From Bog-756 sp963777665 (GTDB lineage Bacteria; Actinomycetota; Acidimicrobiia; Acidimicrobiales; RAAP-2): a stretch of DNA of 64,000 bases. Made by a program: the position numbers and the translations under genes. The stretch is from NCBI GenBank assembly GCA_963777665.1, contig CAVZRJ010000005.1:186001-250000 (forward strand), written 5' to 3'. Below, in pieces: positions 52,287-60,893 of the stretch. Numbering within the stretch: position 1 is the first letter of the stretch; each line of letters opens with the position of its first letter. Under the pieces are notes generated by a model that did not search any database, was not told the origin of the DNA, and was given only the letters and a program-made list of their open reading frames with translations.

Positions 52287-53081
52287 GTGCCTGCCTTCTC
52301 CGCCAAGGACGTCCAGAGGCTCCGCCAGCTCACCGGTGTGGGCATGCTCGACGCAAAGCGCGCCCTCGAGGAGAATGACGGCGACATGGACAAGGCCATG
52401 ACCTGGCTGCGCGAGCAGGGCCTGGCCAGCCAGTCCAAGCGCGCCGATCGCGACGCGTCCGAGGGCGCAGTCGCGATCGGTGCAGCCGACGGTGTTGCCT
52501 CCATCGTGCAGCTCCGATCGGAGACGGACTTCGTGGCCAAGTCTCCCGAGTTCGTGGCCCTGGTCGCCGAGCTGGCCGATCTCGTCGCGGCCAAGGGCAC
52601 CCCTGCTGTCGAGGAGCGGGCCGACGAGCTGGACCGGCTCAAGATCACCCTCAAGGAGAACATCTCGATCGGCCGGGTCGTGCGCATCGAGGCCCCCGAG
52701 GGCGGGGTGGTCGACTCGTACCTCCACCTGCAGGCCGGTCGCGGTGTGAACGCGGTGGTGGTGGCCGTCGCCGGTGGGAGCGCCGAGCTCGCTCACGACA
52801 TCGCCGCGCACATCGCCTTCGCCCGCCCGACCTACATCACAAGAGCGGACGTGCCCGAGGCCGAGGTGGCCGCCGAGCGCGAGACCGTCGAGAGGATCGC
52901 CCGCAACGAGGGAAAGCCCGACGCCGCCCTTCCCAAGATCGTCGAGGGCCGACTCGGCGGGTGGTACAAGGAGCGCGTCCTCGTCGACCAGCCGTTCGTC
53001 AAGGACGAGAAACAGACGATCGGGAAGCTGCTCGGCGACGCCACCGTGACCGAATTCGCGGAGGTCATCGTCGGCGACTGA
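52287..53081 (+). CDS. tsf: Elongation factor Ts
   Basis: A 264-aa guanine-nucleotide exchange factor for EF-Tu. The N-terminal UBA-like domain has LRQLTGVGMLDAKRALEEN; the core has the TDFVAKSPEF motif (EF-Ts signature) and the dimerisation part. GTG 52287 follows AGGAGG located in the rpsB 3' end. Length is normal for the compact type. Confidence 0.96.
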   Translation: MPAFSAKDVQRLRQLTGVGMLDAKRALEENDGDMDKAMTWLREQGLASQSKRADRDASEGAVAIGAADGVASIVQLRSETDFVAKSPEFVALVAELADLVAAKGTPAVEERADELDRLKITLKENISIGRVVRIEAPEGGVVDSYLHLQAGRGVNAVVVAVAGGSAELAHDIAAHIAFARPTYITRADVPEAEVAAERETVERIARNEGKPDAALPKIVEGRLGGWYKERVLVDQPFVKDEKQTIGKLLGDATVTEFAEVIVGD

Positions 53082-53099
53082 AGCGGCGACCGAATCGAC

Positions 53100-53819
53100 G
53101 TGGGCCAACGACAGCGGATCATCCTGAAGCTCTCCGGTGAGGCCCTCGCCTCGTCGGCGTCGGACGAGACGATCGACTCTGCGGTCGTCGAGCAGCTGGC
53201 GGAGGAGATCGCGAGCTCCCGTGACGAGGTCGACCTCGAACTGGCGGTCATGGTCGGCGGAGGGAACATCTGGCGGGGCACCACCGGGGCAGGCGCCGGC
53301 ATGGACCGGGCCACGTCGGACACCATGGGGATGCTGGGAACGGTGATCAACGCGCTCGCCCTCCAGGACGCGCTCGAGCACCACGGTCAGCCCACCCGGG
53401 TGCTGTCCGCCGTGCAGATGGCCGAGGTGGCCGAACCGTACATCCGGCGTCGGGCGATCCGGCACCTGGAGAAGGGCCGCGTGGTCGTGTTCGCCGCCGG
53501 AATGGGCAACCCCTACTTCACCACCGACACCTCGGCCGCCCTGCGGGCGGCCGAGATCGAGGCGAGCCTGCTGTGCAAGGGAACCCACGGGGGCGTCGAC
53601 GGCGTCTACAGCGCAGACCCCCGGCTCGACCCCACCGCCACCCGGTACGACGAGATCTCGTTCATGGAGGTGGTGGCCAACGACCTGCGGGTGATGGATC
53701 TCACCGCGATCACCTTCTGCAAGGACAACGGACTGCCGATCAGGGTCTTCGATCTCATGGAACCGGGAAACATCCGCAAGGCGCTCGGCGGCGAGCGGAT
53801 CGGGACCCTCATCCGATGA
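53100..53819 (+). CDS. pyrH: Uridylate kinase
   Basis: A 239-aa bacterial UMP kinase of the amino-acid kinase fold, making UDP from UMP. KLSGEALA (phosphate loop), VMVGGGNIWRG, DTMGMLGTVINALAL, the RRRAIRHLEKG loop and AGMGNPYFTTDTSAALRA (UMP/ATP sites) are intact. GTG 53100 lies 18 nt after the tsf stop with GGCGAC rather than a clear ribosome-binding site. It typically responds to UTP and GTP. Confidence 0.96.
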   Translation: MGQRQRIILKLSGEALASSASDETIDSAVVEQLAEEIASSRDEVDLELAVMVGGGNIWRGTTGAGAGMDRATSDTMGMLGTVINALALQDALEHHGQPTRVLSAVQMAEVAEPYIRRRAIRHLEKGRVVVFAAGMGNPYFTTDTSAALRAAEIEASLLCKGTHGGVDGVYSADPRLDPTATRYDEISFMEVVANDLRVMDLTAITFCKDNGLPIRVFDLMEPGNIRKALGGERIGTLIR

Positions 53820-53882
53820 GCACGCTCAACCGATGAATTGGCAGGTGGACCTCCCTTCTGGGTGCACCCGAACCCTGCTGAC

Positions 53883-53888
53883 TACGCT
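53883..53888 (+). promoter_or_regulatory. -10 element TACGCT of frr
   Basis: TACGCT ends 9 nt before ATG 53898, so frr can be transcribed separately from pyrH as a leaderless mRNA. Confidence 0.5.
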
Positions 53889-53897
53889 GGTCGGCTG

Positions 53898-54467
53898 ATG
53901 GACGACGACCTCATCTCACTCGTGGTCTCCGATGCCGCCGTGCACATGTCCAAGGCGGTCGAGCACACCCAGGGCGAGTTCAGCGCCATCCGCACCGGGA
54001 GGGCGACCCCGGCACTCGTCGAGCACCTGAAGGTCGACTACTACGGCACCGAGACCGAACTGCGCCAGATGGCCGGCTTCAGCGTCCCCGAGGCCCGCCT
54101 GCTGGTGGTCTCCCCGTACGACAAGGGATCCCTCGGCGCCATCGAGAAGGCGCTCCAGGGTTCCGACCTGGGCATCACCCCCTCCAACGACGGAACCGTG
54201 ATCCGGCTCTCCTTCCCGGTGCCCACCGAGCAGCGCCGCCGGGAGCTGGTCAAGGTCGTCAAGCAGAAGGCGGAGGATGGCAAGGTGGGGGTACGCAACG
54301 CGCGCCGTGCCGCCCGGCACGAGCTCGAGGCGATGCACAAGGACGGCGATCTCTCGAGCGATGAGCTCGAGCGGGTGGAGAAGGATCTTGAGCGACTCAC
54401 CCAGGACCACGTGGCGGCGATCGACCGGCAGCTCACCCACAAGGAGCAGGAGCTCCTCGAGATCTGA
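53898..54467 (+). CDS. frr: Ribosome recycling factor
   Basis: A 189-aa RRF of standard size (usually 185). The N-terminal helix motif EFSAIRTGRATPALVEHLKVDYYG is present in two overlapping parts, followed by the beta domain (LSFPVPTEQRRRELVKVV) and the C-terminal helix RNARRAARHELE. It acts with EF-G to split post-termination ribosomes. The start is supported by the -10 upstream. Confidence 0.96.
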   Translation: MDDDLISLVVSDAAVHMSKAVEHTQGEFSAIRTGRATPALVEHLKVDYYGTETELRQMAGFSVPEARLLVVSPYDKGSLGAIEKALQGSDLGITPSNDGTVIRLSFPVPTEQRRRELVKVVKQKAEDGKVGVRNARRAARHELEAMHKDGDLSSDELERVEKDLERLTQDHVAAIDRQLTHKEQELLEI

Positions 54468-54581
54468 CCTCAGCCGGGCCCGCTCCGGCAGCGACACCGA
54501 TCAGCACACGGACCGGCAACGAGCAACGAGCAACGAGATGGCCAGGACGGCCGGCCCGTTCCTGGGGAGGAAGCAAACGAC

Positions 54582-56672
54582 GTGGACAACGGCCCGGACC
54601 GGGAAGAGGACGATCTGACCAGGACCGACACCCCTGTGGTGCGACCAGAGCCGACCGGCCCGGCCACGGACCGGGTGCGGATCGTGGGCGCCGAGACCGC
54701 CGCGGAGATCACCTCCGAGATCCCTGTCGTGCCGCCCGAAGAGGGCGAAGCCGACGAGCCGGGATCCTCTTCGGTCCGGATCCTCGACGAGACGTCCGGT
54801 GCCGATGCCGGTGTCGAGCCGGTGGCGCCTGGCCAGACCGCAGTGCCCGGCGGGAGTGCGGCCGCCACCGAGCTCCCCCACTGGACCGAGCCTCCCACCG
54901 GCCAGGTTCCCGCCGTGCTCTCCAGGGAACCGGAGGAGGGATCCGGGACCGGGATCCTGCCGCCCAGCTGGCGGGAGGAGGACGCCGACTGGACCGCTCA
55001 CGAGGAGGCCTTCGAGCCGTCCATGTTCAGCGGCGAGCACAGCACCCTCGGCTCGCTCGACGAGACCCACGGCACCGACGCCGAGCGGCGGCCCTGGGAG
55101 TTCGACCTCGGCTCGGTGAAGCCGGGCGCTCCCAGCCCCGGTGCCGCCCACCCCCCCGGAACGGCCGTCGATCCGATCACCGAGCCGGTCGAGGTGGCGA
55201 GGCGGGGGTCCGACCCCGGCCCCGAGGAACACCCGGCGTCCGACGCCGCCGCAAGCTGGGGTGCGACCACCTGGGAGCCGATCCCCACTGCCGACCCTGC
55301 CACCGGGCAGGGCATACCCCACGAGGCAGGGGGCGCAGACGACGCGGATGCGTGGGCCCATGAGGGAGCACCACCCGATCCGGATGCGTCCGAGCGGGAC
55401 CGTCCGAGCGGCACCGAACCGGTGGAACGTGCTCGCCGGAGCGGCCTCCGCCCGACGCGACTGCGCGCCAAGCGTCCCGACCAGGCCGCCGATGCCCCGA
55501 GTGCCGAGCTCGCGGGTGCCTCGGTCACCGATGTCCCGGGCGCCGGACGGCCGAAGGACGTGGCCGCGCTGGCGGCCGCCGACCGGACCGCCGAGCGCGC
55601 GAGCGACCAGGAGGCGGAGGACGCCGTCGACCGATCCGCGGGTGCGGTGTTCGCCACCGGCCAGGAAGCCGCTACCGCGACCACGGCGGTTCCGACCGGT
55701 TCGCGTCGGCGTCGGTCGATGCGCCGACCGCCATCCGACGGATCGCGCCCCCTGCGCAGCAGCAACGGCCCGTACACGCCCGAGGTGACCGGCGGCGGAC
55801 CCCCGTCACCCCCGGAGCGGCACCGGCCCGATTCGGCCGGCCGTGCATCCGGGGCGGGGACCGGCATCGGCGTGCGCGTGGGCACCGGCATTGCCGTCGC
55901 GGTCGTGGCCCTGGTCGCGTTCAAGATCGGCACCGTGACCTCGTTGATCCTCAGTCTCATCGTCGTCACCTTCGCCGCCGGCGAATGTTTCGCCGTCCTG
56001 CGGAGGGTCGGCTACCACCCGGCCACCCTCCTCGGGCTCGCCGGCACCATCTCGCTGATGCTCGGTGCCTATGCCAAGGGGGTCGCCGCCCTCCCCCTCG
56101 TGATGGTCCTCGTCACCGTCTTCACGCTGGTCTGGTACCTGCTCGGGATCGAACGCGGCTCGCCGGTGGCCGGCACTGCGGCGACCCTCCTGACGGTCGC
56201 ATGGGTCTCCTTGCTCGGCGCCTACGCCGGGCTCCTGCTCTCACCCTCGACCTTCCCGGACCGGCACGGTATCGCCTTCCTCCTCGGCGCCATCATCGCC
56301 ACCGTGGCCAACGACGTGGGGGCCCTCGTCGTGGGCCGCTGGATCGGTAGTCGGCCGCTGGCGCCGACGATCAGTCCGAACAAGACCTGGGAGGGACTGG
56401 TCGGAGGCGCCGTGATCACGGTCGTGGTCTCCACCATCGCGGTAGGAGCGATCCACCCGTGGACACCCTCTAAGGCAGCGCTGCTGGGGCTGGTGGTGGC
56501 CGTTGTCGCCCCCATCGGCGACTTGAGCGAGTCCCTGCTCAAGCGAGATCTCCGCCTCAAGGACATGGGGACGCTGCTGCCCGGGCACGGCGGTGTCCTC
56601 GACCGGGTCGACGCGCTGCTCTTCGTGCTCCCGGCCACGTACTACCTGGTGCGCGCCCTCAATATCGGGTGA
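54582..56672 (+). CDS. cdsA: Phosphatidate cytidylyltransferase with ~430-residue disordered N-terminal extension
   Basis: A 696-aa protein from GTG 54582, preceded by GGGGAGG. Residues 1-425 are hydrophilic: acidic and Pro/Gly-rich, with a conserved-looking block LPHWTEPPTGQVPAVLSREP and a later Arg-rich part before the membrane. Residues ~430-696 are the CdsA domain with about seven helices and the signature SPNKTWEGLVGG, then DLSESLLKRDLRLKD and LLPGHGGVLDRVD. The enzyme makes CDP-diacylglycerol from phosphatidate and CTP in the membrane. Typical CdsA is ~280 residues. Its stop overlaps dxr (GTGA). Confidence 0.93.
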   Translation: MDNGPDREEDDLTRTDTPVVRPEPTGPATDRVRIVGAETAAEITSEIPVVPPEEGEADEPGSSSVRILDETSGADAGVEPVAPGQTAVPGGSAAATELPHWTEPPTGQVPAVLSREPEEGSGTGILPPSWREEDADWTAHEEAFEPSMFSGEHSTLGSLDETHGTDAERRPWEFDLGSVKPGAPSPGAAHPPGTAVDPITEPVEVARRGSDPGPEEHPASDAAASWGATTWEPIPTADPATGQGIPHEAGGADDADAWAHEGAPPDPDASERDRPSGTEPVERARRSGLRPTRLRAKRPDQAADAPSAELAGASVTDVPGAGRPKDVAALAAADRTAERASDQEAEDAVDRSAGAVFATGQEAATATTAVPTGSRRRRSMRRPPSDGSRPLRSSNGPYTPEVTGGGPPSPPERHRPDSAGRASGAGTGIGVRVGTGIAVAVVALVAFKIGTVTSLILSLIVVTFAAGECFAVLRRVGYHPATLLGLAGTISLMLGAYAKGVAALPLVMVLVTVFTLVWYLLGIERGSPVAGTAATLLTVAWVSLLGAYAGLLLSPSTFPDRHGIAFLLGAIIATVANDVGALVVGRWIGSRPLAPTISPNKTWEGLVGGAVITVVVSTIAVGAIHPWTPSKAALLGLVVAVVAPIGDLSESLLKRDLRLKDMGTLLPGHGGVLDRVDALLFVLPATYYLVRALNIG

Positions 56673-57922
56673 CTTTCGGGCAGGCTGGAGGGATGCACCC
56701 CCCGACCGGTGACCCCGGCGCCGCCCCTCCCCCTCCGGGCATCGGAACCGGACCGGTGTCGGTCAGCGTGGTCGGGTCCACCGGGTCGATCGGGACCCAG
56801 ACCCTCGAAGTGGTGGAGTCATCGCCGGACCGGTTCGACGTGGTCGCGCTCGGTGCGCAGCGCTCGGTGGATGCGCTCGTGCTCCAGGCCCGCAAGTTCC
56901 GGCCCGCGGTGGTGGCCATCGGCGACCCGTCGCTCGCGGTGGAGCTGGCCGAGCGGCTGCCCGCGGGCATCGAGGTGCTGGCCGGGACCGACGGGCTTGC
57001 GTCCATCGCGACGGTTGCCGACGTGGTGGTCAACGGCGTCGTCGGGTTCGCCGGCCTGAGCGTCACCCTTGCCGCCCTCGAGGCCGGCCGGCGTCTGGCC
57101 CTCGCCAACAAGGAGTCGATCATCGCCGGCGCGCAGGTGGTGGCCCGGGCCCGCCGGACACCCGGGGCCGAGATCATCCCGGTCGACTCAGAGCATTGCG
57201 CGCTCCACCAGTGCCTGCGCGCCGGACGCGCGGATGACGTGGCCCGCCTGCTGCTGACCGCTTCCGGGGGACCCTTCCGTGGCCGGAGCGCCGAAGCGCT
57301 GCTCTCGGTCGGGGTGGCCGAGGCGCTCTCCCATCCGACGTGGGCCATGGGGCCGAAGATCACGGTCGACTCGTCGACCCTCATGAACAAGGGCCTCGAG
57401 GTGATCGAGGCCCACGAGCTCTTCGGGGTCCCCTACGACGCCATCGACGTGGTGGTCCATCCCCAGTCCGTGGTCCACTCGATGGTCGAATTTGCCGATG
57501 GAGCCGTCGTGGCCCAGCTGTCCCTTCCAGACATGCGACTCCCCATCGGGTATGCCCTGGCCTACCCGGACCGCCTACCCGAGGCCTTTGGGGCCATCGA
57601 TTGGGCCCGGCTCTCCGTCCTCGAATTCGAACCACCCGACCGGACGGCGTTCCCCTGCCTCGACCTGGCCTTCCGGGCCGGACGAACCGGCGACCTGGCC
57701 CCGGCATGGCTCAACGCGGCGAACGAGGTGGCGGTCGCCGCCTTCCTCGCAGGGCGCATCGGCTGGCCGTCCATCGCCCGGGTGGTGGAGGCCACCCTCG
57801 ACCTCTACGAGCCCGGTAGTGGCAGCAGGGGGTCCGATCGCTCGGTCGACGACGTGCTCGATGCCGACGCCGCCGCCCGCCGCTTCGCCGAGCAGGTCGT
57901 CGGGGCAGGGGAGGCGGCGTGA
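56669..57922 (+). CDS. dxr: 1-deoxy-D-xylulose 5-phosphate reductoisomerase
   Basis: A 417-aa enzyme of the MEP isoprenoid pathway, making MEP from DXP with NADPH. VVGSTGSIGTQTLEVV is the NADPH loop; ALANKESIIAG, IPVDSEHCALHQCL and SGGPFRGRS hold the metal and substrate ligands; MGPKITVDSSTLMNKGLE is the flexible active-site loop. GTG 56669 overlaps the cdsA stop; ATG 56693 is an alternative, but the GGAGGG before it is too close to act as its ribosome-binding site. The usual rlmN gene between cdsA and dxr is missing. Confidence 0.96.
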   Translation: MTFGQAGGMHPPTGDPGAAPPPPGIGTGPVSVSVVGSTGSIGTQTLEVVESSPDRFDVVALGAQRSVDALVLQARKFRPAVVAIGDPSLAVELAERLPAGIEVLAGTDGLASIATVADVVVNGVVGFAGLSVTLAALEAGRRLALANKESIIAGAQVVARARRTPGAEIIPVDSEHCALHQCLRAGRADDVARLLLTASGGPFRGRSAEALLSVGVAEALSHPTWAMGPKITVDSSTLMNKGLEVIEAHELFGVPYDAIDVVVHPQSVVHSMVEFADGAVVAQLSLPDMRLPIGYALAYPDRLPEAFGAIDWARLSVLEFEPPDRTAFPCLDLAFRAGRTGDLAPAWLNAANEVAVAAFLAGRIGWPSIARVVEATLDLYEPGSGSRGSDRSVDDVLDADAAARRFAEQVVGAGEAA

Positions 57923-59250
57923 GCAGTCCCCCCGGCACCATCGTGCGCGACCCGGCCAACGCCCCCCCGGGGGCACCCCCCGGCACCGGAGGCGCACCGA
58001 AGTCCGCCCGGCGCTCCGTCATCGAACTGCTCGCGGCCGTCGCCGTGCTGGTGGCGCTCGCGGTGGCATCCGGGCAGGGCGATCTGCTCGTGGTCGTCGT
58101 CTGCCTCATCGTCATCGTGATGCTCCACGAGTTCGGCCACCTCCTGGCGGCCAAGCACGGCGGGATGAAGGTCACCGAGTACTTCCTCGGGTTCGGCCCC
58201 CGATTGTGGTCCTTCCGTCGGGGTGAGACCGAGTACGGCATCAAGGCCATTCCCCTGGGCGGATACGTGAAGATCCCGGGGATGACCAACCTCGAGGAGG
58301 TCGACCCGGCGGACGAGGCGCGCACCTACCGGGAGCAGCCGTTCCGTGCCCGCCTGCTGGTGGCGGTGGCGGGCTCGGCCATGCATTTCCTGATGGCGTT
58401 CGTGCTGTTGTGGGCCCTGTTGACCTTCGTCGGGCTGCCGAACGCCAACCAGGTCCAGATCCAGAGCCTTTCCCAGGTGGGGAGCGGGCCCGGCCCGGCC
58501 CAGGTGGCCGGGGTGCGCCCGGGCGACATCGTGGTGTCCCTCGACGGGCGGCCGGTCCGGGGGAACAGCGATGCCCTGATCTCGGCGATCCATGACCACC
58601 CCGGTCGCACGGTCACCCTGGTGGTCGACCGGAACGGCACCACCCACACCCTGGTGGTGACGCCGGCCGACGGCAGGACCGCCCACGAGCAAGGGGCCGC
58701 CGCTCCGCCGGGAACCGCCCCGTTCGGTCTGATCGGGGTCAGCTTCGGCTCGCCGACCCAGCGTGTCGGACCGCTGCGGGCCGTCGCATCCTCGGGCGCC
58801 GAGTTCGTGCACATCTCCTGGGCCTCGGTGGTCGGCATCGCCCACCTGTTCAGTCCGGCCGGGGTCGCCCAACGGATCAACCAGGTGACCAGCGCCAAGG
58901 CCGCGAGCCAGGCGACGGCCAATGGCACCCGGGTCCAGTCGATCGTGGGCGTCGTCCAGACGGCACGGGATGCAGCACAGGCCGGCATCGGCAGCCTGCT
59001 CACGATCCTCATCGTGATCAATCTGTTCCTCGGAATCTTCAACCTCTTCCCGATGCTGCCGCTCGACGGCGGTCACGTGGCCATCGCCGTCTACGAGAAG
59101 ATCCGCACCGGTCGGCGCGCGGTTCCCTATCGGGCAGACGTCGCACGGTTGATGCCGGTCACCTGGGCATTCATGCTCTTCCTCTTCGTCCTCGTCTCGA
59201 CCGCCCTGCTCAACGACATCGTCCACCCCATGGGCAACCCGTTCGGCTGA
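57919..59250 (+). CDS. rseP: Site-2 protease RseP-family zinc metalloprotease
   Basis: A 443-aa membrane protease. A ~35-residue Pro/Gly-rich cytoplasmic leader precedes the first helices; the zinc site is HEFGH near residue 70 and the third ligand region is NLFPMLPLDGGH near 380. One PDZ domain (about 185-260, AGVRPGDIVVSLDGRPV) lies between. Such proteases cut anti-sigma factors and other membrane substrates. GTG 57919 overlaps the dxr stop (GTGA). The dxr-rseP-ispG order is common. Confidence 0.94.
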   Translation: MSSPPGTIVRDPANAPPGAPPGTGGAPKSARRSVIELLAAVAVLVALAVASGQGDLLVVVVCLIVIVMLHEFGHLLAAKHGGMKVTEYFLGFGPRLWSFRRGETEYGIKAIPLGGYVKIPGMTNLEEVDPADEARTYREQPFRARLLVAVAGSAMHFLMAFVLLWALLTFVGLPNANQVQIQSLSQVGSGPGPAQVAGVRPGDIVVSLDGRPVRGNSDALISAIHDHPGRTVTLVVDRNGTTHTLVVTPADGRTAHEQGAAAPPGTAPFGLIGVSFGSPTQRVGPLRAVASSGAEFVHISWASVVGIAHLFSPAGVAQRINQVTSAKAASQATANGTRVQSIVGVVQTARDAAQAGIGSLLTILIVINLFLGIFNLFPMLPLDGGHVAIAVYEKIRTGRRAVPYRADVARLMPVTWAFMLFLFVLVSTALLNDIVHPMGNPFG

Positions 59251-59274
59251 TGCGGGTCTGACAGCGGCCCTCAG

Positions 59275-59280
59275 TAGCAT
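59275..59280 (+). promoter_or_regulatory. -10 element TAGCAT of ispG
   Basis: TAGCAT ends 6 nt before ATG 59287; leaderless transcript predicted. Confidence 0.6.
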
Positions 59281-59286
59281 GGTGGG

Positions 59287-60531
59287 ATGGCACGGACGGC
59301 CCGGACCCTGAGCGAGCGGCGGCCGACGCGTCAGATCCACGTGGGCAACGTCGCCGTCGGGGGCGGCGCGCCGGTGACCGTCCAGTCGATGACGACCACC
59401 AAGACCGCCGACGCCGAGGCGACCCTCACCCAGATCTACGCGTTGGCCGCGGCAGGCGCCGACCTGGTGCGGTGCACCTGCAACGACGAGGCGGCAGCCG
59501 TTGGGCTGGCCCGGATCGTCCCCCGCTCGCCGGTACCGATCATCGCGGACATCCACTTCCACCACGAGATGGCCCTCGCAGCCCTCGAGGCCGGGGTGCA
59601 GGGCCTGCGCCTCAATCCGGGCAACCTGCGCAAGGTGCACGAGATCAAGCAGGTGGCCGCCGAAGCAAAGGACCGGGGCGTGCCGATCCGGATCGGGGTC
59701 AATGCCGGCTCCCTCCATCCCGAGCTCTTCAAGCGCTTCGGCGGGGCAACTCCCGAGGCCCTGGTCGAGTCGGCCCGGATGGAGCTCGCCTACTTCGCGG
59801 AGGTCGACTTCGAGGACGTCAAGATCTCGGTCAAGGCATCATCGGTCCCTCTGATGATCGAGTCGTACCGCCTCGCCTCGGAGACCTTCGACCACCCGCT
59901 GCACCTCGGGGTGACCGAGGCCGGTCCTCCGCCCGCGGGACTGTTGAAGGGCACCGCCGGCATCGCCACCCTCCTGGCAGAGGGCATCGGCGACACCATC
60001 CGCTACTCGCTGACCGCCGACCCGGTCGAGGAGGCCCGCGCCGGCCGTCAGCTCCTCGAGGCCCTCAGCCTGCGCGAGCGTTCCGGGCTCGACCTCATCG
60101 CCTGCCCGAGCTGCGGCCGGGCCGAGATCGACGTGATCGCGGTGGCCAAGGCGGCCCAGGCGGCCCTCGAGGACCGGAACCTGCCCATCCAGGTGGCGGT
60201 CATGGGTTGCGTCGTCAACGGCCCCGGGGAGGCCCGCGAGGCGGACCTCGGCATCGCCGCCGGCCGCAAGCGCGGCCATCTGTTCATCAAGGGGAAGATC
60301 GTCCGGGTGGTCCCCGAAGACGAGATGGTCGAGGCGCTGGTGGCCGAGGCCGAACGGCTGGTGGCCGAAGGGGTCGAGGCCCGCTTGGCCGCGGCCGACG
60401 GGTCCGCGGAGGCAGAGGCAGAGGCGGACCGACGCGCCCTACTCGACGCCCGGGGGGCCGACGCGAACGCCTCGGAGACCAAGGTCGCCCTCATCCGCAA
60501 GCGCTTCGGCGAGCAGGAGCCGACCGACTGA
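59287..60531 (+). CDS. ispG: 4-hydroxy-3-methylbut-2-en-1-yl diphosphate synthase
   Basis: A 414-aa iron-sulfur enzyme of the MEP pathway. The barrel begins TRQIHVGNVAVGGGAPVTVQ, MTTTKTADAEATLTQI; LIACPSCGR supplies two [4Fe-4S] cysteines and VAVMGCVVNGPGEAREADLG the third with the conserved Glu. The C-terminal ~50 residues are Ala/Glu/Asp-rich and beyond the family core. ATG 59287 is supported by the -10. The next gene is 362 nt downstream. Confidence 0.96.
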   Translation: MARTARTLSERRPTRQIHVGNVAVGGGAPVTVQSMTTTKTADAEATLTQIYALAAAGADLVRCTCNDEAAAVGLARIVPRSPVPIIADIHFHHEMALAALEAGVQGLRLNPGNLRKVHEIKQVAAEAKDRGVPIRIGVNAGSLHPELFKRFGGATPEALVESARMELAYFAEVDFEDVKISVKASSVPLMIESYRLASETFDHPLHLGVTEAGPPPAGLLKGTAGIATLLAEGIGDTIRYSLTADPVEEARAGRQLLEALSLRERSGLDLIACPSCGRAEIDVIAVAKAAQAALEDRNLPIQVAVMGCVVNGPGEAREADLGIAAGRKRGHLFIKGKIVRVVPEDEMVEALVAEAERLVAEGVEARLAAADGSAEAEAEADRRALLDARGADANASETKVALIRKRFGEQEPTD

Positions 60532-60681
60532 GGGTGTGAAGCGAGGGTCGCAGCGGGCGCGTTTGCCGCTGCCGACCTGCTCGGAATGCCGATTCGGCTG
60601 GTTGTGGGGCCGGGGGGTGGGCGTCGCTCGCAGGGGCGCGAATTGGCACGTCACGACGGACGCGGCCCGGCCCGTCACTGC

Positions 60682-60687
60682 TATACT
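60682..60687 (+). promoter_or_regulatory. -10 element TATACT of the rimP-nusA-ylxR-infB operon
   Basis: A near-consensus TATACT. A TTGGCA at 60643-60648 is 33 bp upstream, too far to be the matching -35. The predicted leader is ~200 nt and contains an attenuator-like hairpin. Confidence 0.65.
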
Positions 60688-60728
60688 TGCAGGTCTGCCG
60701 TTCGGTTTGGGGTGAAGTGACGCTGGAC

Positions 60729-60760
60729 AAGCGTGGGCGGACAGCCCACGCTTTTGTTTT
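60729..60760 (+). terminator. Intrinsic terminator/attenuator in the rimP-nusA leader
   Basis: A perfect 10-bp stem, AAGCGTGGGC (60729-60738) with GCCCACGCTT (60744-60753), closes a GGACA loop and is followed by TTGTTTT. It lies ~40 nt after the predicted transcription start and 133 nt before rimP, so it should end transcripts early unless bypassed. NusA, made by the operon, itself affects termination, which suggests feedback control. Confidence 0.8.
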
Positions 60761-60893
60761 GCTCGCACACACCTCCTCCCGAGGGGCAGCGAGGGTCGGT
60801 TGCGCTCGGTCGCCGACTCCCGGGCACCACAGGAAGACACACGACGGACACCCACAGACGCCGGACACGGACATCGGAGAGGAGGCAGCACAG

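Larger units (their letters stand above)
60532..60893 (+). other. Intergenic and leader region before rimP
   Basis: A 362-nt stretch without a supported gene. The first 150 nt show nothing clear. TATACT at 60682-60687 is the best -10 in the window, followed by the hairpin/U-tract at 60729-60760. About 130 nt of purine-poor leader then run to rimP. A long open frame across the region is not supported. The usual proS gene is absent from this position. Confidence 0.6.

Noticed and set aside
60687..60893. A 5'-extended rimP start
   Set aside because: The extension would translate the terminator hairpin, and ATG 60894 has GAGGAGG and matches the RimP N terminus.
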